From contig JAHGAU010000028.1 of the NCBI GenBank assembly GCA_019925105.1, positions 310,001-374,000 of the forward strand: a stretch of DNA of 64,000 nucleotides, read 5' to 3'. Positions 11,301 through 20,478 of this stretch are shown piece after piece. The translations under genes and the position numbers were made by a program. How positions within the stretch are numbered: position 1 is the first letter of the stretch; each line of letters starts with the position of its first letter. The notes beneath the pieces were generated by a model. It did no database searches. It saw only the letters and a list, made by a program, of their open reading frames with translations, and was not told where the DNA came from. This DNA comes from Niebla homalea. Its lineage: Eukaryota; Ascomycota; Lecanoromycetes; Lecanorales; Ramalinaceae.

Positions 11301-13296
11301 CTCCACCAAAGATAGCACCGGCGGCTTCCCGCCGCGCGAATGACCAATCTGAATCGCGACTCCTGAATGGCATTGGTGAGTCTGGCCGGCTCAAATCGCT
11401 GTCTATGTCCGAATCAACCTTGCTCTGGGCTCGGCTGTGTGATGGTCTTTGGGCTGGGGAACCAAGCTGACTAACTGTGACAGAGTGTCTCAAGAGACTT
11501 TGTTCCTTGCGCTCTTCACGAGCCTCTTGAGGATGATTGAATCGAAAGATGTGAAAGTCGCCTAGAATGATACGGTTCCCACTCCGAAGCCTCATGGGTT
11601 TATCAACCCGTTGTCCGTTGACCATAACCGCGGCATTCTCTCGCGGGATGACCGTAACCTGTCCAAGTGCATTCTCGAAGGAGCAATGTTCCTTTAGGAT
11701 CTTAGATCCATTGAGTCGGATCTCGGTGTGCTCGCTGGGTTCCTCCACATTGCCAACAATTGTGCTGCCAGGTTTGATGTTGTAGATCAGACATTCGGCC
11801 AGGAGAGGGTCATCGCTCAAATTGACCAGATGAGGCATGCGCTTGGGTGTCGAGACTCCTACAAAGCCTTTCTCTATGCTGATGCCCAATTCTTCAAGAG
11901 CGGCTTCGCGCTCTTTGTGGATTTTCTCGGTCTTCTCGAGCTTCTCCTCCCAGGTCTGATTGAGATCCTCGTACAATTTCTCGGACTGATTCAACTGCTC
12001 GGCAATGTCTGCCTTGGATACTTGCTTGACTGTCCCATCAGCTTGCGTTATGGAAACAATCTGTTTGTCTAAAGGTGTATCTGGCGCGTATTGCTCTTGG
12101 GCGATTCCACCAGGGGTAGCTCCCCCACTCAATTTTGATCTAAGCTGCGCTAGTTCCTCCTTCAGCTCCCTTATCATGCGAGCGTTGGGGTCTTCGTTGA
12201 CGACGGCATGGTTCTTGATTCTCTTGGCCGAGTCAGCATAGCGAAGAGTGCTGAGAGTCTCCTCAAAATTGATATCTGCGGGTGAAATTGCAGCGATCAT
12301 AGCCGTCATACTGTTACCCCCCAAGGAATCTTTTAGCAGCCAGGTCAAGACGGAGTCACGGTAAGGCACCATTGACATGTTTTTCTTCTTGCCGGTTGAC
12401 AGGTCTGCCAAGGCTGCAATGACTCGTCCCAATGTGGACAGAGAGCGATTGATTTCGGCGCCTTCTTTGAGACGAGCACCAGTAGCACCCGTAGAGGTAG
12501 CCCGCTCTGAGCCTGCTAGATCAACGAGACTGATCTTTGCGACCTTCTCGCCAGCCATTCTGGTCTCCACATCATGTCTTTTCTGGGTAACGGTCAAGGT
12601 GAAGACAGCATGCGATCGACTAGAGGTTTCATTCATACTCGTAGCAGCTACAGTCCTTGCCTTGTTGCCTTCGTCCATCAGGTGCTCAATCTCCTCGAAA
12701 GATCTGACGGCCAGTTTGGCAAGATCCTCAACATATGGGCCCGTCGACGGATGTTCCCTAACCTTCAAATTCCCCTTGTTTGCCGGGTTGAGAAGGTCCC
12801 GCACTCTCTCATTGTAAATCTCCAAATACGAAACTTCAACAGTGTATTTGAGATGCACATCTTTCTCTTGATATTCGTTGATTCTTTCAAACATGCTTTG
12901 GCAAATCCTCGGTATGACTCCTGCCTCTTCACCATATCCCATCATACTATAAGATTTCCCGGATCCCGTTTGCCCATACGCGAATATGCAGTTGTTGTAC
13001 CCTTGAAAGGCATTGTCGAGCAGAGGTTTCCCCAGATCGGTGAACAAATTATCTTGGCCGGCGAAGTGAGGGTCTTTGCGGTCATAACTCCAGTAGCTCC
13101 TATCGTATGCAAAAGTTTTGTGACCATCTCCGGCGCCTTTCATGCCACTCTTCCGCAGTCGTTCCTCTGCATCCGGCGGCGGAATCAGGACGGTCTGATT
13201 TTCCTTCATCTGGACAACGCAGCTTGCATTGCGTTGAATTTCCCGGCCATTGAGCGGCCTGACGCGCACAACCACCTTGATATTGCCCGCCGCCAT
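8314..13296 (-). CDS. Kinesin-3 family motor (Unc104/KIF1A type, UncA in Aspergillus)
   Basis: One uninterrupted frame of 1660 residues, close to the length I recall for fungal UncA. The N-terminal motor (about 5-370) has the P-loop GQTGSGKS at 108-115, switch I SSRSHA at 225-230 and switch II DLAGSE at 259-264. A neck coil, an FHA domain (about 500-600), a short coiled coil near 790-870, the KIF1B/DUF3694-type central region (about 900-1330) and a C-terminal PH domain (about 1520-1650, ending WVLAIDEAF) follow in the usual kinesin-3 order. Family members carry vesicles and early endosomes toward microtubule plus ends, using the PH domain for cargo lipid binding; that role is inferred. The lack of any intron over 5 kb is notable but not unusual for fungi. 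It is divergent from the dihydroneopterin-aldolase-like gene and convergent with RIM15. Confidence 0.95.
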   Translation of the reverse strand: MAAGNIKVVVRVRPLNGREIQRNASCVVQMKENQTVLIPPPDAEERLRKSGMKGAGDGHKTFAYDRSYWSYDRKDPHFAGQDNLFTDLGKPLLDNAFQGYNNCIFAYGQTGSGKSYSMMGYGEEAGVIPRICQSMFERINEYQEKDVHLKYTVEVSYLEIYNERVRDLLNPANKGNLKVREHPSTGPYVEDLAKLAVRSFEEIEHLMDEGNKARTVAATSMNETSSRSHAVFTLTVTQKRHDVETRMAGEKVAKISLVDLAGSERATSTGATGARLKEGAEINRSLSTLGRVIAALADLSTGKKKNMSMVPYRDSVLTWLLKDSLGGNSMTAMIAAISPADINFEETLSTLRYADSAKRIKNHAVVNEDPNARMIRELKEELAQLRSKLSGGATPGGIAQEQYAPDTPLDKQIVSITQADGTVKQVSKADIAEQLNQSEKLYEDLNQTWEEKLEKTEKIHKEREAALEELGISIEKGFVGVSTPKRMPHLVNLSDDPLLAECLIYNIKPGSTIVGNVEEPSEHTEIRLNGSKILKEHCSFENALGQVTVIPRENAAVMVNGQRVDKPMRLRSGNRIILGDFHIFRFNHPQEAREERKEQSLLRHSVTVSQLGSPAQRPSHSRAQSKVDSDIDSDLSRPDSPMPFRSRDSDWSFARREAAGAIFGGDHQIKQLTDDELDALFEDVQRARAVRKGRPESRLLGAEEDDLESTSSFAIRDKYMSNGTLDNFSLDTAITLPSTPPQNGTEPAESEDGGLESVREDMQSQLEQQKEEYEEKMRAAEMSSTHDVEEMKAERVRMEEALEAAKEDYRQQLEQQKEAFAKQIREASRSPTPKQPRVTLDGLTDLPEDEKTIIRTYSARWRRIGYVRLAEAILRHAAALKEAQILSQIMDKHVIFQFTVVAEGQTTCSSYDLVLSGISGDEDPALETATKPCVAVRVIDYQHSVIHLWSLEKLEQRVRLMRQMHQYLDRPDYLQHFRLENPFVEAALPQFSVIGEANIPLIAVFEARVQDYAIEVFSPYTLESVGVIKLSLEPSSAQAPTSMLKFNVVMHNMVGFAEREGTEIHGQMFIPGISDEGGATTTQLICDFDEDPIRFESVHSMSLPRDAPRDATLRVAIYSRVTSMHLDKLLSWDDIRENQHDGDEENPAAASRLPEKEYWMQEEHDVYAKAKILEMSETGEYIPVEIEQHSNLDPGTYQLHQGLQRRFMLNLSCSSSEALEWKEFKSLRIGNVKLVDPSGSIPDQPDAGHQIAIKMIQEPKILEDANGIKEITVVGQWDSSLHGSSLLDRTTAEHHSVQMSVFVEIASARTAAPMVFTLEQTLQIHSRSWLRPQSMFKQLWKTTRIIHYTSAIFSVVLRPASTKRATDIWRMDSHSTYVKGEENLIHWHPRSLTLVRDYARFQRARRRATEVESIKVFLRRHRVHPSATSNGFTDTDEYTPHQERLLQRSLTLWTTAASTPSADLSLSTSTLRSHPPSRPSNLYPTNGHVADSTTIPPLTASISQHPKNPILLKSSFLLTPTTTLSSPANSNIVTTTCNPATKTSISWLRHFAELRSPYLHLYSVPSGEEAACINLRNARIDVDPPIQRLLDPVATSDGGVVNRSGGEGKGRGKRNIFAVYARGSSWIFAARSEEEKGRWVLAIDEAFLGTDCDGGATPAG

Positions 13297-14014
13297 GATT
13301 GTCGACCATCGAAGTGTGGCGTGCTGAGATGGTGTCCTGCGACTGGGCTACTGTTATTATTATTGTTCGGAGGCAGGCTCAAACTCCGCAAGGGAGACTT
13401 CCATGCTCGTCATCTCATCATCGAGTGAGTGAGAGGCGGAGGAGCTGTAGGAGCTGTGGGAGCATTGGTATAAGGCATCGATGGAGACAGTGATGAGTCG
13501 TGCTTAATACTGACTGTTGGGAACTTCGAACAAGATTGTCATCTGGAGGCTCGAAACACGTAGAGGCGTCTGAAAGTGGACTCGTGCATAAGGTATGTAT
13601 GATAGAACGCGGAATGTTTCCGCAAAGGGAGGAGTCCCAGGTCCATGAGCTCTTGCACATTCTACTACTGTCTTAATCATTCACGAGTGCCAGCTTCTTG
13701 CCACTCGCCAATCTCGACATCATGGACGAAACACAGTATAAGCAGGCACGCATGGGGGCAGCAAGTCTGGGGTCTTTCCCAAACATAACTGAAAAAGTAC
13801 CCCGTTCCTCCACTTCTACCCTGGCTGCCAATTGCTTTCCACAGGCATTGTACTTCTCAAGCATTCATCAATCAAGTTAGCATGTTTGTCTGCGAATTAC
13901 TATAGCTGCGTTCGACTTTTGAACATCCCTCCTGTAACATAACACATAAGATCTGAGCGTCATTCTCTTTTCGAAATAAAAGGTGACGCTACTGATCGCT
14001 GCTTTGCTACTAAG
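13297..14014. promoter_or_regulatory. Divergent promoter region (kinesin-3 / dihydroneopterin-aldolase-like gene)
   Basis: About 720 bp between two divergent start codons, so it must carry both promoters. A short TTATTATTATT run lies near 13350-13361. The short frames inside have no domain similarity that I can see. No defined operator could be named. Confidence 0.4.
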
Positions 14015-14922
14015 ATGGCTCTGTCTGAAGACAACACTTTCACCGCCATACCAGATGGCGTATGGCTTGATGAGCTCAAGGTATCGGCTGTCGTTGGCCT
14101 CGATGCTTGGCATCGCTCGGGACGACCGCAGCCCATCCATATATCGGTCAAATTGCCGGTCAGTGTCGATCAAGCTGGAATGCTTGACGATGTTACGAAG
14201 ACGGTCCACTACGGCATACTCGCAAAGTCCATCATGGAACTTTTCACTGTCCCAGACGCCACCTTCGAATCTCTCGAGGAGCTAGTATTAGCAATTTCCC
14301 AAAAGACCCTCCTAGAGGGTGTCAAAGGGAAATCGCTAGAGCTCATGGTAGTCTTGCCGGAAGCTCTACTTCTCGCAGAGGGTCTGGGACTCTCGACATA
14401 CGTCATGAAGATCGAACCTCCCCCGGGAATTGACCAACCGAGCAAATTGGATGGCGCAGAATTGAAGCTTTTCGTTAGAGATCTTCATCTGAATTGCATC
14501 ATTGGTGTCAACCCTCATGAGCGTCACGAAAAGCAGCCGGTGATTGTGAACCTGGAATTCTGGCGGTTCGAGAAACGCCTGCTGGTTGAATACGCTGACA
14601 CGACCAAGAAGATTTCCGAGGTTCGTTTGCCTTTCAACAATTCAGCACTCATGATGAGCGTGTCAAAGCCATTCAGCTGTTCTTCTTTTGTCTCGCATGG
14701 CTAACTTTCAGGTAGATGATAGAGGCTTCCTCCTTTGAAACGCTGGAGGCCCTTGCCACTTCGATCGCCAAAACGCTTGTCCTACAGTGCCCAGTCACCG
14801 TAGCCACTGTTAATGTCCACAAACCTCGGGCAATAACTGGGGTGAACAAAGCTGGTGTCACGTTAACCCGTTCTCGAGATTTCTTTGATCGTCATACCAA
14901 CGGAACGACCACACCAACTTGA
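14015..14922 (+). CDS. Dihydroneopterin aldolase-type protein with two tandem FolB-like domains
   Basis: Proposed exons 14015-14620 and 14716-14922 (270 residues). The intron starts GTTCGT, a weak donor, and ends TTTCAGGTAG; only the second AG restores the frame, giving KKISE-MIEASSFETLEAL across the junction. Two FolB-type repeats are visible: residues about 15-130 and about 148-265. The second keeps the family signature (GVNPHERHEKQP and a final KP in NVHKPRAI), while the first has lost the KP motif, so one half may be structural. Known enzymes convert 7,8-dihydroneopterin to 6-hydroxymethyl-dihydropterin in folate synthesis. In yeast such a pair is the N-terminal part of trifunctional Fol1; here it stands alone with no HPPK or DHPS domain. 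Splice site confidence is moderate, family confidence high. Confidence 0.82.
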
Positions 14923-15624
14923 TGGTCTGGTTTTGGGGAGCATCTTGTGTCAAGGGGAAGTGCGTGCTGCCGCTGTCATACATGGAAACCAGAGGCGTCT
15001 GGTTAAGTTCAAAAGTTTTCTGGCCATGTATTTGTACGTTGAACTCTTGCGATGACTTGCTATCCTATGTGCAGAATGTACCAGCACCGTTGCTAATGCC
15101 AATCGAGCAAAGGCAACAGGAACATTATGCGGTCGAAAAGCAAAAAGGCAAGGTTGAGGTGTCTAGTCAACAATGGGAGCCGTTGAACAATATGGGAACT
15201 AGAAAGAAGGCTTGGGATTGAGGGAGGGATATCGTTTCTGGTACTGTGATTGGGGTGTCTTCAAGGCGAAACAATTCTTCATCAATTCTTTCGCGCTGTT
15301 CTGCACGATTAATCTTTGCATTCAACCTTCAAGGTTCAATGGTTGCAAACGCTTGATCATAGAGCCGTCATAATGGCCTGTCCGTTGCTGCGATCCGCCT
15401 ATCTCCCGATTCAGATCCTCCGAGCCTGTATTCAATATTTGAACTATGGAGCAGATCTTTTAAAAAGTGCGAGAGGATTGCCCCGCGTCCTATGGATTTC
15501 ACAAGATAAGACAAGAAAAGAGGGGCAGGAAGTGTTTAGAGGAAGCCTTGCGCGTCGTGTCTGCCTGGATGAAGACACACCACCAGATTCAACAATGCAC
15601 TTCAACAATGACATGAAATAAGTC
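14923..15624. other. Intergenic region with no supported gene
   Basis: About 700 bp between the FolB-like gene and the UCH gene. A plus-strand frame at 15316-15621 (101 codons) has no domain, no conserved feature I know, and ends just before the UCH start; I regard it as leader or promoter sequence. Confidence 0.35.
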
Positions 15625-16434
15625 ATGGTCATGGCCGCTCAAGATGAAGAGGTTCCGAAGCGCAAGATATTGGTCCCATTAGGTAGATGCCGAAGAGCCT
15701 CTCCCTTTCCCTATCGAACGCTCACCTTTTGCTAAACGCCCTTAGAGAACAACCCTCTCGTGTTCACTCATCTTTCTCGAGCGCTCGGAGTTGAGGCAAC
15801 ATTGGGATTTCACGATGTTTACAGTCTTGATGACGCTGAGCTCTTAGCTTTCATACCCCGTCCCGCCTACGCATTACTCTTTACTTGTCAGCACAAAGTC
15901 TTTGGGAGAGCCCGCAGTGCTGAACTCGAATCGATGGCGGAGTATACGCAGCAGGGAGAACTCGAGCCAGTCATTTGGTTCCGACAGACCATTGGCCATA
16001 CGTGCGGACTCATGGCGCTGCTGCATGGCTTGAGCAATGGTGGCGCCAAAGCCTATATCAAGCCAGGCTCCGATCTCGACAGGCTACTCAAGCAAGCGGT
16101 GCCCCTGCAGCCAACACAACGAGCGGAAGTGCTCTACCACTCCAAAGAATTGGAGGAGGCGCACATGGCTGCCGCGCTGATGGGTGATACGGAGGCCCCT
16201 CGGTCCGAAGAACCTAATGGCAACCATTACATCTGCTTCGTGAAGGGAGATGATGGTCATCTGTGGGAGCTAAATGGCGGGATGAAGGGGCCCTTGGATC
16301 GTGGGAAGCTGGCGGAGGATGAGGATATGCTGAGTGAAAGGGCCTTGCATCTTGGGGTGCGTAGCCTCATGAAGCACGCGCAGGAGGGCGAGCTCGATTT
16401 CAGCATGGTCGCAATGGCTCCCTCATTGGACTGA
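15625..16434 (+). CDS. Ubiquitin carboxyl-terminal hydrolase, UCH (C12) family
   Basis: Exons 15625-15682 and 15746-16434; the intron starts GTAGAT and ends CCTTAG. The junction reads LVPLE-NNPLVFTHL, matching the family N-terminus, and the product is 248 residues, normal for yeast Yuh1/UCH-L3 types. A second in-frame ATG at 15631 would remove two residues. The oxyanion glutamine is Q100 and the catalytic cysteine C106 (RQTIGHTCGLMALLH); the catalytic histidine is H180 (NHYICFV). The fourth active-site position, normally Asp in an ELDGR-like motif, reads ELNGG, so it appears to be Asn196. The family removes small adducts from the ubiquitin C-terminus and matures ubiquitin precursors in the cytosol. 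Whether the Asn weakens activity is unknown. Confidence 0.92.
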
Positions 16435-16887
16435 GATTGGGATAGATAGTATTGTCAAGTGCAATGTCACCCATATCGGGTCATATCATTAGACATGATC
16501 TCATTGGAGATGGCATTGATCCTTCTCGGCACCATCAAGCCCCTGCCAACACCACTTTTCCTGATCCCAGCATGTTTCCAAGCCCACTGCAATCCGCGGC
16601 AATTGGGAAACGGCGTGAATTCGGGACTTTTTGCCTTCTTGGCACATGCATGACGACGTTGAAGAATTGGCGGGGCGGAGTGGAGCGGGCGGAGCAGCCG
16701 CGTCACGTCTCGACATCGACTTGCATAAAATTCTTGGACGCTCCTCCTGTACCAAGTCTCTGGGCCAATCAATGCCATAGGTCAACTGTAGAAGCTTTTA
16801 TTACGTGGCATTATTCCGTCACAATGAAGGCGAGCACAAACCCCATCTCCTCGTTCAGCTGACCCCTCAAAAACAGCCCGTTCGATC
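16435..16887. promoter_or_regulatory. Upstream region of the PX-domain gene
   Basis: About 450 bp between two genes on the plus strand; it should hold the UCH 3' end and the next promoter. No coding frame with recognisable domains and no named regulatory site was seen. Confidence 0.3.
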
Positions 16888-19800
16888 ATGTCAGACTCGA
16901 CTGCGCCCACTCCAGACATCTCCTCGCAACCTCCACAACAACCTCCACAACAACCTCCACATCAACCTCCTGCCGACATGGCAATTTTGCAGAGCACTCC
17001 ATTACCAGAAAGACCAAAGAATGCAATACAATCGCCGTCCCCCGCCTCACAGCCTCCGCCTAGTCAAACATTGACCGGCAAGCAAGAACATTGTGAGTTG
17101 CAGTGCAGCTATGTGGTCTGCTTCAAGCTTTGCCCATTATGAATACTTATTACTCCTCCTGCAGATCTCAAGCGCGAGCTCATATCGCAGCAAGTCGACT
17201 ATGAGATATCTGAACTTGCCTCCACTACCGCTCTGCAACGTTTCGGTGCCCCCTTCAGATCAGACTATGGCGAAGTTGCTCCAGTCGACTCGGACTTGCC
17301 CATCCTACGCTACATCTTTGTTCATCATGTTCGGAATTTCCCCTTCCTCGACCAGGCAAGAGAGAAAGAGTTCTGGCAAGATAAGCTCCAAGTCGTAGGT
17401 GGGCCGTTTTGACCAATCTTGACCAATCTTGCTGAGATGACCCCGATGCAGTTTCTCGAATCTTTCGCGAACAAGCACATATCTTCCTCCGAAGATCGTC
17501 TGGAGGAGACCAAGAGGCGAAAATTGGCGATCAAGGCCCGAAAGCTGGTGGAGTTGATGATGGTATCTGGGATACCTACAGCTTCCGGATATGAGGAAAG
17601 AATACGCTTCTCTGAGATGGAGATTGTGGACCGAGGAGCGAATGAGCAGGGTCTACTCGTCAACCTGCCGGAAGGTAACTTCATCAATGGTTGGGATGTC
17701 AACGTAGCAGGTGTGAGAACGACGTCGGTCAAAAGGAACATTAGATATCACCAACATGCGGTAAATCTCCCAGAAGTCTCCGGTCGAGCTTTTTTACTCA
17801 TCTTGGCTAGGAGTTCATAATACGCGTCAAACAAGCAGGCCAGCCCGATCTCTATGTCGGCCGAAGATATGGCGAGTTTGCTAAGCTTCACAAGCGCCTC
17901 CGCACCGAACTCCCAGGCAAGGTCCTGGCGCCGCTGCCAAAGAAGAATAAGAGTTCCACTACATCGAATCTCCTAGGTTTCGGCGGAGACGACGATGCAT
18001 CGTCCGTTTCCTCTGTCTCTACACAGAACACCCAAAACACTAATTCTCTCGCCCCTGATGAGGGCGGCTCACTACGCCACTTGGTGGGCATGGGTCACGC
18101 TCGGAATGCCTCTTTGGCCTCAAATCGATCTGCTAGATCCTCTGGGGAATTCCAGGCGCAAAGGACGGTCCTGTATCGCGAAGACCAGAGGGTGTCATTG
18201 AGAGCCTTCCTGCGTACGTTTCTGCAGAACAAACAAATCGCGGATTCGAAAGCCATGGATGAATTCCTCACCGGCAAGCCTGTCAAGCTCAATGAAGAAG
18301 AAATGGATGACATTGAAAAGCGGAAGGTAATGGACGAGAAGAGGATAGAGGAACAGAAGCGATTTTATGAGATAGCACGAGAGCGGGCGAGAGAGCTCGA
18401 CGTATACATGGAGCGATTCAGGAGAGACGTTGTTGAGCGCAGTAAGTCTGGCTGTCATTCCATCATCAAGGTCTCAAGACTTACACCTTCTAGATGGACT
18501 TACGAAGCTTTTCGCGGAGATCAAAGAGAAACCAACCATTGCCGATTTGAGCGTAGAGTACCAGAAATTTGCTGAGTGGTTACGAATAGAGTAAGTTATG
18601 ATGAAGGAGAAAGCTTTCTGCAACACTGACAGTCTACAGAGTGGCTGCCACAATATATCATCTTTTTTTGGCTGAAGACAATTCCCCCGAGCTCCTTGCA
18701 CAAGCCCGAAGGATACATTCAATGATGCCATACATCGCTCTGAAGCAAGTCATCCGATTCGCTAACCCAGCAATGGTCATGTCTGGCGTCCTCGACCTGT
18801 TTCTGGCCCAGCCTTTTGGCACCAAATCGTTGGCCCAGCGCGTATTTGGCATGGCACTCAACGACGGCATCAAAGGATTTCAGAAAAACATAGACTCGCT
18901 CGTTGCCAAGATTGACGATCCATCACTCTGCGAAAAACTCCTTACCTTCACCAATTCCCCCGAAAGCCTGAAAGACGACCTCCGCAGCGAAGCCGCCGCC
19001 GAAGACATCGACCTCATTGTAGTAATCCTCCGCTCTGACCAAATCTCCCCTGAGCTCACTTCAGAACAAATCGGCAAGACCTTCAATGCCTACGTCGCCT
19101 GGAATCATACGGTCGACAACGTGGATGACGAAATGCGCGCCGGCGCCGTGCTGTTCTCCCAGCTCAAACAGCTCCTCAAGATGTACACCCGCCAGCGGGA
19201 CAAGGCGCAAATGCTCTCCGTCATCCAAGAACCAGTTACTCTCCACCTCTTTCGCGATCTCTTCACCATTTTCTACGAGCCCCTCGTGCGGGTCTACAAA
19301 TCCGCCAATGTCTACAACTCCGTCACAGACTTCGCTGCCTTTGCTGATGATACATTCCAAGTGCTCGACGCCGCGCAACGGCAGGATGTGTCCGCTGACC
19401 CAAATCAGACCGTCCAATCCTTCATCGATCTCTGCGGCCGCCACCAGGAGAACTTCTACAAATTCGTCCACGAAGTGCACATCCACGACAACGGGCTTTT
19501 CACCGCCCTCATGGGCTGGCTAGAGGGGATCCTCGAGTTCTTGCGCCACGGCCCCAAGGGTGGCAAGCTGGACATGAACGCTCTCTTCCAGGGCGCCGTG
19601 GACGTCAAACACATCGACAAGACCAAAGCAATTGAGGAGATCGACGCGCTGATCAAATGGCAGGAGGAACGGAAGAAATGGCATCAGGATAAGACCCGCC
19701 AGAAGATGGCCGCCGAAGGCACATCCTCCTCTTCCGCAATGACGGCCAATGGCAGTGCTACCGATATGCCCAACGGCTCCGCAGCGTTCCGCTCCAGTGA

Positions 19801-20041
19801 TTTCGGCCTGAATGATGCGGACCTCGCGGATCTGCAATCCGATAGCGAGAGTGATGGCGAGGAAGAGGATGATGTCGAGGATGGACAAGCCGATCCCATC
19901 GCCGTAGAAAGGAAGCGGAGGGCGAAGGTGGCGGATAAGTTGAGGAGGTCCGCGGGTGAACCAATAAAACCCGAGATCAGAGAGCTAGAGGGGCTGAGGG
20001 AGGGGTTCCTGAGTATGTTGAGGATGGTGTTGGCGGATTAG
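16888..20041 (+). CDS. PX domain protein with PXB and DUF3818 regions (yeast Ypr097w/Lec1-like)
   Basis: Six exons give 957 residues: 16888-17092, 17165-17394, 17452-17760, 17811-18441, 18494-18590 and 18640-20041. All five introns (about 50-72 bp) have GT...AG ends and consistent phases. A Pro/Gln-rich start (PPQQPPQQPP) is followed by the PX-associated PXB region (about 60-190) and the PX domain (about 205-290, core RVKQAGQPDLYVGRRYGEF). The PX fold resumes near 385 (SLRAFLRTFLQN) after a Ser-rich insertion. The large helical DUF3818 region (about 410-760) and an acidic tail follow. PX domains bind phosphoinositides on endosomal membranes; the yeast relative is linked to membrane lipid handling. 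No transmembrane segment is present, so it is probably a peripheral membrane protein. Family assignment is from domain order recalled from memory. Confidence 0.88.
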
Positions 20042-20478
20042 GGTGGACGGATGGAAAAAAGGGGGATGGGAGGGCAGGCCTACTGACGAGGCTTTGATGC
20101 GATTTCATGAGTGATGAGGCGTTGCGGCGATGAGACGGAGAAGAGTACCACAGGGCGTAGGGGTGCTGTTGCTGCATTGCGTGAATGACGCTTGAGAAGA
20201 GGATTTTGTAAATAGCATTACATTAGATGAGCAGCGAACCCCGCCATCAAGCGGATCCGTGGTATTATAGCCCATTCGTCCCAATTTATGCAGCAACCCG
20301 CTCTCGAAAGGCTGTGAGGCTGTGACATGATTCTGGGGAAAGAGGCGAGAAAAGGCTTTTATACCTAGTATTCATAAACCAGCCTCATAAGTTCCCTAAG
20401 GTTTTAAGCATCTTTCTGTGCTATTCAAGCCGTATATATGCTGATCTAAGTTCTGCTATAAATCTGAGGCAACAGAAA
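20042..20478. other. Intergenic region, no gene seen
   Basis: About 440 bp between the PX-domain gene and the 822-residue orphan. It holds a 3' end and the next promoter. The AT-richer part near 20360-20470, with TTTATACC and TATATATG, lies just upstream of the next start. Confidence 0.3.
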
